Below the pieces are notes generated by a model that was not told the DNA's origin, did not search any database, and saw nothing but the letters and a program-made list of their open reading frames with translations. From Echinometra lucunter (Eukaryota; Echinodermata; Echinoidea; Camarodonta; Echinometridae), in contig CM057162.1 of the NCBI GenBank assembly GCA_029962745.1, positions 13,827,650 to 13,891,649 on the forward strand: a DNA stretch of 64,000 nucleotides. The letters run 5' to 3'. Both the position numbers and the translations under genes were made by a program. This document shows, one piece after another, positions 37,691 through 47,652 of the stretch (position 1 is its first letter; the number at the start of each line of letters is the position of its first letter).

Positions 37691-37741
37691 TTCAGGGATG
37701 AGTTCTACTCTACCTTGAAAGCAAGGGCATCATCCCTACAG
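37691..37741 (+). pseudogene. 3' fragment of an LRR exon after array exon 7
   Basis: 51 bases match the end of a long-form LRR exon (GGGATGAGTTCTACTC to CTACAG|GTATGTCTG) and are fused to the start of the exon 7 intron. The normal acceptor and first two LRR strands are absent. Entry from the nearby TTCAG would put the exon out of phase with a stop at once, so it is probably a deletion relic of one unit. Confidence 0.7.
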
Positions 37742-38521
37742 GTATGTCTGTATTTCATGTCTGATAAACATTGAAAAATTGAACAATAACTGTATGAAAC
37801 ACTATGTAGGTTTATTTCTGATATGTACATATACATTTTCATTACCTTTAATTCTTCTACTACCATTTATCAATAATGTTGCAATGGCCAATGCAAGTGA
37901 TGGATGAGATGGGATTTGAATCACTATATTTCCTTTTCTATTGTTATGAGTTTGAATTACTTAGGAAACAATTTTGCACAGTGATGTCATACTATATAAT
38001 ATCATATATGTACAAAATGTGATGTCACATGGTATACTCTGCATTAACCTGTTGACTGCTGAATTCTCTCCTTCCCATAGGCTTAATACAAGTGTCACCC
38101 GCTTCCAATAGGCTATGGGTTAATATTAATTCCAGGCTAAAAATGAATATGATGTATGTAAAGCAAGATTTGAAAGTGCTTGCTAGATGAATAGAAAATG
38201 CATGCTCCTGCCAGTTTTTTGGCGTTAAAAATGAGTTTCATGTCAGAATTGATGATCAATGGATGACTTTGAAAGACACATATTTTGCCATGTATTATCA
38301 GCAACATACATGTACCTTTTTTCAACTTGTTGGTAGAAACTTATGTAGTATGTTTATCATGATGTTGAATACATGGCAGTACTAAAAAATCCAATAGTAT
38401 CATTCTGTGATTATCATTGAAAAGTAATAAATCTAAAAGAATTTAGAAAATTAAAACAGTATATCTTATATGTTAATCTACATGTACATATAAATTATGT
38501 TCATGAGATGTACTCTTGCAG

Positions 38522-38695
38522 GTCCAAAAACTGAGTCTTGAAGGAGTTGAGTGTTCTACACCATCCTCATCACATGGCCTAGCAGAAGCACTGTGTTCTA
38601 TGCAACAGCTGAATGACCTGGCACTGTATGGAAACTACATGCATTTCAGTGATGAGTTCTTCTCTACCTTGAAAGCAAGGGCATCATCCCTACAG
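38522..38695 (+). CDS. LRR array exon 8, long form (gene 1)
   Basis: 174 bp, phase 0-0, 58 residues. Variable residues E7 G8 E10 and Y36 G37, with YGNYMHFSDEF after the second strand. Closest to array exon 5. Confidence 0.85.
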
Positions 38696-39461
38696 GTATG
38701 TCTGTATTTCATGTCTGATAGACATTGAAAATTTGAACAATAACTGTGTGAAAAACTTTGTAGGTTTATTTCTGATATTTACTTATACTTTTTCATTACC
38801 TTTATTTCTTCTACTACCATTTATCAATAATGTTGCAATGACCATATGCAAGTGAGCGATGAGATGGGATTTGAATCACTATATTTCCTTTTCTATTGCG
38901 ATGAGTTTGGATTATTTAGGAAACAGTTTGCGCAGTGATGTCATACTATATAATATCATACATGTACATAGATGTGATGTCACATGGTATACTCTGCATT
39001 AACCTGTTGACTACTGAATTCTCTTCTTCCCATATGCTTAATACAAGTGTCACCCGCTTCCAATAGGCTACGAGTTAATATTAATTCCAGGCTAAGATGA
39101 ATATGATGCATGTAAAAGCAAGATTTGTAAGTGCTTGATAGATAAATAGAAATTGCATGCTCCTTCCAGTTATTTAAAGGTAAAAATGAGTTTCATGTCA
39201 GAATTGATGATTGATGGATGATTATCAGCAATATACTTTTAGCTTTTATCAAATTGTTGGTAGAAACTTATGTAGTATGATTATGGTGATGTTGAACACA
39301 TGGCAGGATTAAAAAATCCAATAGTATCATTACTTCTGTGATTATCATTGAAAAAGTAATAAATCTAGAAAAAAGTTAGAATATTAAAACAGTATGTATT
39401 ATATGTTAATCTACATGCACATATAAATTATGTTCATGAGATGAAAACTGCACTCTTGCAG

Positions 39462-39629
39462 GTCCAAAAACTGAGTCTTGAAGGAGTTGAGTGTCCTACA
39501 CCATCCTCATCACATGACCTACTGGAAGCACTGTGTTCTATGCCACAGCTGAATAACCTGACACTGGATGGAAGGTATTTCAGTGATGAGTTCTACTCTA
39601 CATTGAAAGCAAGGGCATCATCCCTACAG
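39462..39629 (+). CDS. LRR array exon 9, last of array (gene 1)
   Basis: 168 bp, phase 0-0. Variable residues E7 G8 E10 and D36 G37, with RYFSDEF following. Its downstream intron holds the Helentron-like element and runs to the linker exon at 44977, with no further intact LRR exon. Confidence 0.85.
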
Positions 39630-39725
39630 GTATGTCTGTATTTCATGTCTGATAGACATTAAAAATTTGAACAATAACTGTGAAACACATTGTAGGTTTA
39701 TTTCTGATATGTACATATACATTTT

Positions 39726-41071
39726 TATGCCTCCGCCCACCGTAGGTGGTTGCCGGAGGCATTATGTTTTCGGGTCGTCCGTCCCGTTTTTGTTCTCGTG
39801 ATAACTTAAGAACCGTTTGACGGATCAACTTCAAACTTGGCTCATGTATGCATATGGGAGGGACAATGATCTGATTAGATTTTGGAGTCTCAAGGTCAAA
39901 GGTCAAGGTCATAGAGGTAATAATACACATAAAAGTGGCTCGTTCTCGCGATAACTTAAGAACCATTTGACAGATTGGCTGCAAACTTGGCTCATGTATG
40001 CACATGGATGGGACAATGATCTGATTATATTTTGGGGTCACAAGGTCAAAGGTCAAGGTCATAGAGGTCATTATGTACATAGAAATGGTTCGTTTTCACC
40101 ATAACTCAACAACCATTTGACCGATCAACCTCAAACTTGGCACAGGTATGCATATGGGAGGGACAATGATCTGATTAGATTTTGGAGTCTCAAGGTCAAA
40201 GGTCAAGGTCATAGAGGTAATAATACACATAAAAATGGTTCGTTCTCGCGATCACTTAAGAACCATTTGACAGATTGGTTTCAAACTTGGCTCATGTATG
40301 CACATGGATGGGACAATGATCTGATTATATTTTGGGGTCACAAGGTCAAAGGTCAAAGGTCATGGAGGTCATTATGTACATAGAAATGGTTCATTTTCAC
40401 CATAACTCAACAACCATTTGACCGATCAACCTCAAACTTGGCACAGGTATGCATATGGGAGGGACAATGATCTGATTAGATTTTGGAGTCTCAAGGTCAA
40501 AGTTCAAGGTCATAGAGGTAATAATACACATAAAAATGGATCGTTCTCGCGATAACTTAAGAACCATTTGACAGATTGGCTTCAGACTTGGCTCATGCAT
40601 GCACATGGAAGGGGCAATGATCTGATTAGATTTTGGGGTCACAAGGTCAAAGGTCAAAGGTCATAGAGGTCATTATGTACATAGAAATGGTTCGTTTTCA
40701 CCATAACTCAACAACCATTTGACCGATCAACCTCAAACTTGGCACAGGTATGCATATGGGAGGGACAATGATCTGATTAGATTTTGGAGTCTCAAGGTCA
40801 AAGGTCAAAGGTCATAGAGGTCATTATGTACACAGAAATGGTTCGTTCTTGTGATAACTCAGTAACCATTTGAAGGTTCAACAAACTTGGCTCATGTATG
40901 CATATGGAAAGTGCAATGCTCTCATTAGATTTGGGGGTCACAAGGTCAAAGGTCAAGGTCAAAGATGTCATTATATAAATGAAAATAAAGCAACATGAAG
41001 TGCCATTTATTTCTGATCTGGTAATGGCGGAGGCATAAAGTTCGACCACGCGTGGTCGAAGATTCATCTAG
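39726..41071. mobile_element. Helentron-like element with 150-bp minisatellite core
   Basis: Starts TATGCCTCCGCC, with the inverse GGCGGAGGCATA near the right end. The core (about 39790-40980) holds about eight tandem units of 150 bp (CAAACTTGGCTCATGTATGC, CACAAGGTCAAAGGTCAAGG), in alternating sub-types. The right end has a perfect hairpin TTCGACCACGCGTGGTCGAA (41041-41060), then CTAG at 41068-41071. Other array introns give the empty site CATTTT|CATT, so insertion was next to T without a target duplication. These traits match Helentron-associated (HINE/pearl-type) elements. No Rep/helicase is present. Confidence 0.75.
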
Positions 41072-41693
41072 TCATTTCCTTTATTTCTTCTACTACCATT
41101 TATCAGTAATGTTGCAATGGCCATATATGTATGCAAGCGATGGACGAGATCAGATTTTACTCATTATATTTCCTTTCCTGTTGTGATGAGTTTGGATTAT
41201 TTAGGAAACAGTTTGTGCAGTGATGTCATACTATATGATATTATGCATGTACATGTATATTATGTCATATGGTAAACTCTGCATTAACCTGAATTCTCTC
41301 CTTCCCATATAGGCTTAATACAGGTGTCACCCGCTTCCAGTAGGCTACAGGTTAATATTAATTCCGGGCTGAGATGAATATGATGTATGTAAAAGCAAGA
41401 TTTGAAAGTGCTTGATATTTAAATAGAAACTGCATGCTAATTCATCTTATTTAAGGGTGAAATGAGTTTCATGTGAGAATTGATGCTTGATGGATGACTT
41501 TAACAGATATATTTCTCCATGTATTATTGGCAATATAGCTTTTATTAACATGTTGTTAGAAACTTTATGTTTATCATGATCTTGAAGAAATGGCAACAAA
41601 AAAGAAAGAAGAAAGAAAAAATAGAGAAGTGAATCGATCGTTACTACAGGGTAGTTCATTTTCTTTCTAGAATGATTGCTGATGAGGAATATA

Positions 41694-41859
41694 AAGCAAA
41701 TAATCACCTTTTGGTTTCAGGTGACAAACTATCACTTCCTCGGCGATCTGGATGTACACGCTATCTTTCCTCAGCTTCTCTTCGGAAAGATAGCTATATC
41801 AAGATCGCCTTGGAAGTGATAGTTTATCCATCACCTTCACCAACGGTGATTATTTGCTT
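41694..41859. mobile_element. 166-bp hairpin MITE (gene 1 intron)
   Basis: Ends AAGCAAATAATCACC and GGTGATTATTTGCTT are inverted. Inside, AAACTATCACTTCC pairs with GGAAGTGATAGTTT, and GCTATCTTTCC pairs with GGAAAGATAGC. The whole unit can fold into a single hairpin. Confidence 0.8.
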
Positions 41860-41999
41860 ACTATCATTTATCAGCTCTGTTACAATGGCCGCATCTTAAT
41901 GATAGACATGATGGGATTTAAATCATTATATTTCCTAATCTCTTCATGATGAATTATTTGCATTTAAGAAGCATAGTTAACAGTATTATGATGTCATAT

Positions 42000-44976
42000 G
42001 ACATACTCTGCATTTATATCAAATTCCAGGCCAATATGAGTATGACACATGTGAAAATAAGATTTGACTATCCCAGTGCTGTGAATAGAGAAAGCATTTT
42101 TCTTTGTGTAATTTGTAGATACTACAGTATCCATTATGTCTGATGGGAAGAATTTTATATTTGTTACAAAGAAACAGGATGATGAGCAAACTGATGAGTC
42201 AGTTTGGAAAATGAAAAAAATGGGGCTCTCACAGAGAAATCTAAATGACATATCAGTGGCTATCACTAAAATCCTCACCAAGATGTGATATAAATAACAT
42301 GGACTTTAATATATGCTTTTACATAGGCTTGACTAGAGTTTGTGTGGGATGTGTATTGAGTTGGTATACTGACATATACCATCAGATACTGCAAACTGTA
42401 TTGTGATTTATGCAGAATTAAGTTGATGTCACCTAAATTTGCGAAGTCTATTTCAAATCACATCCTTTACCACAATTTTATTAGTTATTATGTTATTTTT
42501 CAGTAGAAAATGGGCTGTAAAAAGCTCAAACAAAGGGGATAAGAACACAACAAGGAAGTGAGAGACAAGAAAAATGGAAGGAAACTAATTTAAAAGAAAG
42601 AGAATGAGGCTAGAGAAAGAAGAAGAAAGAATGGAAGCAAAATCAAAGAGAATTGTTTACATGTATGTGGAAAAATCACAAGAAATGAATGGAGAGATCT
42701 TTATGAAAAGCAGAAATGATAAAGAAAATTGACATTAGATAGCAATGAATGGAACAAAAGAAATGAAGAATTGAAAACAGTGGAAGAGGAAAAGGGAAAT
42801 GACAGAAAGAGAAAAATTGACAGAAAACCGAGAAAAATAGAGAGTGATTTATGCAATATTAATGTTAGAGGAAACAGAAGATATAAATGCAGGGAATGGA
42901 GGAAGAGAAGGAAAGAAAAAGTGGGAAAGAACAATAGAAATGCAAGACAGCTACAGAAGAAAGGAAGAAAGAACAATGGATAAAGAATGGGAGAGAAGGA
43001 GAAAACAGAGATCTTAGTTACATTAGGTTACCAGAAGTTGTGCATATTGGCTTCTATCAGCTTCTCTGTGCTCAGGTATTCACATTAGGTGCTTTCACAC
43101 CTACCCGATCAGGAAAAATACCCGTAAATTACGAGAACTTGTTAAGGCCCCAAAATACCCGATAATTGTTCCGCGCTTTCACACCTACCCGAAGCCAGAC
43201 CTCTTCGGGGTAAGTTCTCGAAGTTACGAGCATGCGCAGAACGATTTATTTTGGACACGAGGCTCGCGCTTAAATTCGCTCAGCTAGTTCAGCTCTTGCT
43301 ATGATATGCCATAGCTAGTTAGCTCGATGCAATCATCGATGCGTCTCTACATATTGATGTACACTTGCAGTCTGATAATCTCTCTTCAGAACTTTCGGTT
43401 TACTTTTTATTTCGAGAGGTAGGCCTCTAACCCGAGGCTGGCAGGTCTTGCAGCGAGCATATCGTATTTCTTTGGCTGGAGGAGGAAACTGCCGTGTACA
43501 CCTCCTCCTCCCTCCACAGCGATGATCAGAGGATGACATACTACCGTATCGATTATCAGAATAAATCATAAATAAAAAACAAGAAAAGGGGAACAAAACT
43601 TTACTAAAACAACGACGTAGCTAGAAATAGACAATACAAATCTCAAATCCAGAATGTGCGGGTACACAAACGATAACGACGTCCAATACGTACACACAGT
43701 ACAGTACAGTACACGGTTCGTGCGCTAACGTTAGTGCTTGATGGAATAAGTTCTCGTAATTTGCTTTCACATTACAAAAATCCCCGCGACCTTGGAGAAA
43801 GTACTCGTAATTTTGAGAAAGTACCTACTAGTTTACGGGTATTTTCTTTCGGGGATATTACGCGTAATTTGGTTTCACACTGGCAAAATACCTGGTATTT
43901 TCTGATCGGGGTAGAAATACCCGATCTGAAAATACCAGGTATTTTCCTGATCGGGTAGGTGTGAAAGCGCCTAGAGGCTTTCCCGATCCCCTGGTTGTTT
44001 TCTCTACACAGAAGTGGGAGCATTAGAAGGGATCAGTGGAGCCAAAGATGCAGAGCGGGAATCCTCCTCTAAGCTGCTGTCAGATTGGGCCCATGATAAG
44101 AAGCTGTAGACAAAACCCTGAGAAATAAGATAGATAAATGTAAAATAGAGAAGAGTGAAGGGAAAAAAAAGAAAATGGAGAAAGAAAGAGGAGATGAGAG
44201 AGAAACAAAAGGAGCATACAGATAAAAAGGAATAGAAAAGGAAGAAAGATTGAGATAAATGAAAGGAAAGAAAAGAACGAATGAACAATTGAAGACAAAA
44301 GGGAAAATGTTACAGGGAAAAAAAAGGAAATTGAACCCATAGAGGAAATTAATTCAAATAAAATGGGAAATATTAAAAGTAAGAAACAAATAAAAGAACG
44401 AAAATCATGAGATCACAAAGAAAAATAGATACAAAGTTTAGCTCCATTATGTAATCACAAAAGTTTTGTGTACAAGCCATTGTGTGCACATGAGATTCAA
44501 GTACATGTACATGTACATGTATGTTGGTTTGCAAAACCAGAAACGCTGTGATGCACTAGAAGTGTCACTTTGGTGATGTCATTATGACATCATCAAGGAG
44601 TTGGCTTGTCTTATCTAATCTATTTTAAGAATTGATAGGTAATCAAATATAGGCTTGAAAAAATGGTCTTAACTAAAACTCGAGAATTGAGAAATTTGCC
44701 ACTTATTCCATGGTATCTGCTGTTGCTTAAACATCTACTGTTTCTACTCTTTATGAGAAAAAATTTTGAGAAAAAAGAACCACAGATGATGATTATGATT
44801 CCTCTTTTTTTTTCTTCTTTTTTTGGAGGTGTAATGATTTAATTTCATACTTTGATTTATCTTTTATCAATCAAGCACTGCTTGAATGTATACCAGAAAG
44901 AAGATTGTATTCTAGACTGAAAAAGATCCTACTATTTTTTTAATAATACAATCAATTTTGCTTTTACATTTTACAG
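42000..44976. other. Long intron before linker exon (gene 1)
   Basis: The first 300 bases still resemble array introns. 42500-43010 and 44100-44400 are purine-rich, giving spurious Lys/Arg/Glu frames. An inverted-repeat DNA element occupies 43086-43973. No further LRR exon was found. Confidence 0.55.
43086..43973. mobile_element. Non-autonomous DNA transposon with 30-bp inverted ends
   Basis: Left end TAGGTGCTTTCACACCTACC (then CGATCAGGAAAATACC) and right end TGATCGGGTAGGTGTGAAAG (then CGCCTA) are inverted with one mismatch. The target duplication may be TA or TAG. Several inner blocks repeat the CTTTCACACCTACCCGA motif. A minus-strand frame at 43333-43596 is not recognised as transposase. 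Confidence 0.75.
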
Positions 44977-45074
44977 GGTTGTTTTCCTCAAATCAGGAAT
45001 GGAAATTTCAAGTTCAATGGACGTCTTCAAGAAGACTTAAACTCATTTCTTCGTTCACTTGCACCCTTTAGCAG
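44977..45074 (+). CDS. Linker exon between LRRs and tail (gene 1)
   Basis: 98 bp between TTTACAG and GTGAGT. Only the phase-0 frame is open and reads GCFPQIRNGNFKFNG, then LQEDLNSFLRSLAPFS. The exon leaves AG, and the terminal exon supplies G to make Arg followed by PRHSFINIS. Phase 0 at its start fits the LRR exons, so the LRR domain runs directly into it. No domain is recognised. Assigned by splice sites and exact frame continuity on both sides. Confidence 0.7.
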
Positions 45075-45767
45075 GTGAGTTAAGGAACATGAAATCTGAA
45101 CACATCAGCATTTTGAATTTGTTTGATCTGTGTAATGTAGAATCAAGGTTTAGGGCCTAGAAAGGAAGAATTGAGCAAAATACAATGCTAATACTCAAGC
45201 AGGAAGGAAGCATAATTATGATTACCATCTCACTGTTTGCACAATAGATTATTAGAAAATTTGTATCGGATGTGATAAAAATCTAAGTATTACTCCCAAA
45301 GAGTAGCTCTATTCAGATATTTTCATAATTTCATTTTTACTTTGTTGTCTTTCTTGACATTGATCTGATTGGTCTCATCCTATTTTATTTTCATTCTCTA
45401 CATTCTGTTATTAAATTGCAGCCTACAAAACAATTAGATACAGACTGTAAAAGATACATTGATTTGCAATATATTTATAACCACTTTATTCCCATAAGTT
45501 GATACATTACACATCATGAATGAATAATTTTGGTCCCTCGCTTTGCCAGCTTGCAAATAAAAATATCTTCCTTGTATGATTGAAAAAAAAATCAGAATGG
45601 TATGCTTGATAATGAGAGAAGTGATTAATTCATTCAAAAATTGAAACTGTAGCCATATGAATTGATTACAAACTATTTGTATTTTGTGTCAAAGTTTAGT
45701 TATGAATATCTTCTTTTTCTTTGTATTTTCATTTCCAAATTGTAATCAGATCTGTTTCCATTTTCAG
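45075..45767. other. Intron between linker and terminal exons (gene 1)
   Basis: 693 bp, AT-rich, GTGAGT donor and TTTTCAG acceptor. No repeat or embedded feature seen. Confidence 0.7.
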
Positions 45768-47652
45768 GCCTCGGCATTCCTTCATAAATATATCACAGCC
45801 ATCAGACCGCCTTCAACAGCAACCCATGGGTGATGGACAGCCATCAGACCGCCCTCGACAGCAACCCACGGGTGATGTACACTCTACATACCAGGTGCAT
45901 TCAACATTGCCATCATTAGACCTGTCTCAGAGGCAATCCCTGGGTGGCGTAGACTCTTCATACCAGGTACATCCTCTTAGAAGGACATCAAAGCCATCAG
46001 ACCACCCTCAACAGCAACCCATGGGTGATGTACACTCTCCATACCAGGTGCATTCAACATTGCAACCATCAGACCTGTCTCAGAGGCAATCCCTAGGTGG
46101 CGTAGACTCTTCATACCAGGTACATCCTCTTAGAAGGACATCAAAACCATCAGACCACCCTCAACAGCAACCCATGGGTGATGTACACTCTCCATACCAG
46201 GTGCATTCAACATTGCAACCATCAGACCTGTCTTGGAGGCAATCCCTGGGTGGCGTAGACTCTTCATACCAGGTACATCCTCTTAGAAGGACATCAAAGC
46301 CATCAGACCACCCTCAACAGCAACCCATGGGTGATGTACACTCTCCATACCAGGTGCATTCAACATTGCAACCATCAGACCTGTCTTGGAGGCAATCCCT
46401 GGGTGGCGTAGACTCTTCATACCTGGTACATCCTCTTAGAAGGACATCAAAGCCATCAGACCACCCTCAACAGCAACCCATGGGTGATGTACACTCTCCA
46501 TACCAGGTGCATTCAACATTGCAACCATCAGACCTGTCTTGGAGGCAATCCCTGGGTGGCGTAGACTCTTCATACCAGGTACATCCTCTTAGAAGGACAT
46601 CAAAGCCATCAGACCACCCTCAACAGCAACCCATGGGTGATGTACACTCTCCATACCAGGTGCATTCAACATTGCAACCATCAGACCTGTCTTGGAGGCA
46701 ATCCCTGGGTGGCGTAGACTCTTCATACCAGGTACATCCTCTTAGAAGGACATCAAAGCCATCAGACCACCCTCAACAGCAACCCATGGGTGATGTACAC
46801 TCTCCATACCAGGTGCATTCAACATTGCAACCATCAGACCTGTCTCAGAGGCAATCCCTGGGTGGCGTAGACTCTTCATACCAGGTACATCCTCTTAGAA
46901 GGACATCAAAGCCATCAGACCACCCTCAACAGCAACCCATGGGTGATGTACACTCTCCATACCAGGTGCATTCAACATTGCAACCATCAGACCTGTCTTG
47001 GAGGCAATCCCTGGGTGGTGTAGACTCTTCATACCAGGTACATCCTCTTAGAAGTACATCAAAGCCATCAGACCACCCTCAACAGCAACCCATGGGTGAT
47101 GTACACTCTCCATACCAGGTGCATTCAACATTGCAACCATCAGACCTGTCTTGGAGGCAATCCCTGGGTGGCGTAGACTCTTCATACCAGGTACATCCTC
47201 TTAGAAGGACATCAAAGCCATCAGACCACCCTCAACAACAACCCATGGGTGATGTACACTCTCCATACCAGGTGCAATCTCTCCAAACATCATCACCATT
47301 GGACCTGTCTCAGAGGCAACCCATTGGTGATGTGGGCTCATCACACCAAGCTCATCCTCTAAGTAGGAAATCACAGTCATTAGAGCAGCTTCAACAGCCC
47401 TTGCAGTCAAGTACCTCATCAGCAATCCATGGAATACCCAGTACTGCTAGAGGTCAAGTCTATCATGGTGGCAACACAGCAAATACTGTAGGTCAGTTCT
47501 TTCATACATACGGTGAAGGTAGCAGTAGTCAGAGCCGGTCACACAAGAGAAAAGCTCCTTCTACTCAGTCAAGAGTTCCACAAGAAGATCTTGAAATTCC
47601 AGAGAAGAACGGAAATTCAGAGACAACACTAATGGGCCTATTAGATATCTAG
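45768..47652 (+). CDS. Terminal exon with ten 51-residue repeats (gene 1)
   Basis: Long open terminal exon, acceptor TTTTCAG at 45767, stop TAG at 47650-47652. From 45841 there are nine consecutive repeats of exactly 153 bp (51 residues), then a divergent tenth (47218-47370). Each repeat is itself two related halves (PSDHPQQQPMGDVHSPYQV... and PSDLSQRQSLGGVDSSYQV...). Repeats 2-9 are nearly identical, differing at Q/W in SQRQ/SWRQ, one V/L and one R/S, so the expansion is recent. The tail after the repeats is Ser/Gln rich with a basic SHKRKAPSTQ patch that could act in nuclear targeting. The region is probably disordered and its role is unknown. It is fused to the receptor in frame through the linker exon. 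Confidence 0.8.
45841..47370 (+). repeat. Coding minisatellite, 10 x 153 bp
   Basis: Nine exact-length 153-bp units from 45841 to 47217 and a divergent tenth to 47370. Units 2-9 differ at only a few bases, so copy number is likely to vary between individuals. Every unit is a whole number of codons, so expansion keeps the frame. Confidence 0.95.

Larger units (their letters stand above)
29784..39629 (+). repeat. Tandem array of LRR exon-intron units (gene 1)
   Basis: Nine intact units of exon plus intron with start-to-start spacing of 951, 935, 953, 940, 958, then 2,933 (938 without the palindrome), 1,068 (includes an exon fragment) and 940 bases. Introns are nearly identical and each contains a palindromic block around ATGATGTCATACATGTACAT. 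All exons are phase 0-0, so gain, loss or skipping of units keeps the frame. Confidence 0.9.
20255..47652 (+). other. NLR gene 1: 2A-Death-NACHT-LRR receptor, multi-exon model
   Basis: Gene-level entry joining the exons listed separately: (20255)20316-21026, 22505-22671, 23648-23937, 24826-26531, 27909-28067, nine LRR exons from 29784 to 39629, 44977-45074 and 45768-47652. Each junction has AG/GT borders and compatible phase, and the chain from the 2A exon to the stop at 47650-47652 has no in-frame stop. The predicted product after the 2A break is about 1,890 residues: Death, NACHT, about 20 LRRs, then a repeat-rich tail. NLRs with this order are cytosolic pattern-recognition receptors expected to oligomerise through NACHT and signal through Death-domain partners. 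Joining of the first exon (20316-21026) to the 2A exon is the least certain link. A second copy begins at 50989. Confidence 0.85.

Noticed and set aside
29784..39629. Regularly spaced repeats suggesting a CRISPR-like array
   Set aside because: Unit length near 0.94 kb, coding exons with splice sites, eukaryotic context; no short repeat/spacer structure.
39643..41067. Several 86-145-codon frames in the minisatellite region
   Set aside because: They repeat with the 150-bp period of the Helentron-like core, occur on both strands, and fit no splice model.
43333..43596. Possible transposase fragment in the inverted-repeat element
   Set aside because: 87 codons, no DDE or zinc-finger pattern that I can defend.
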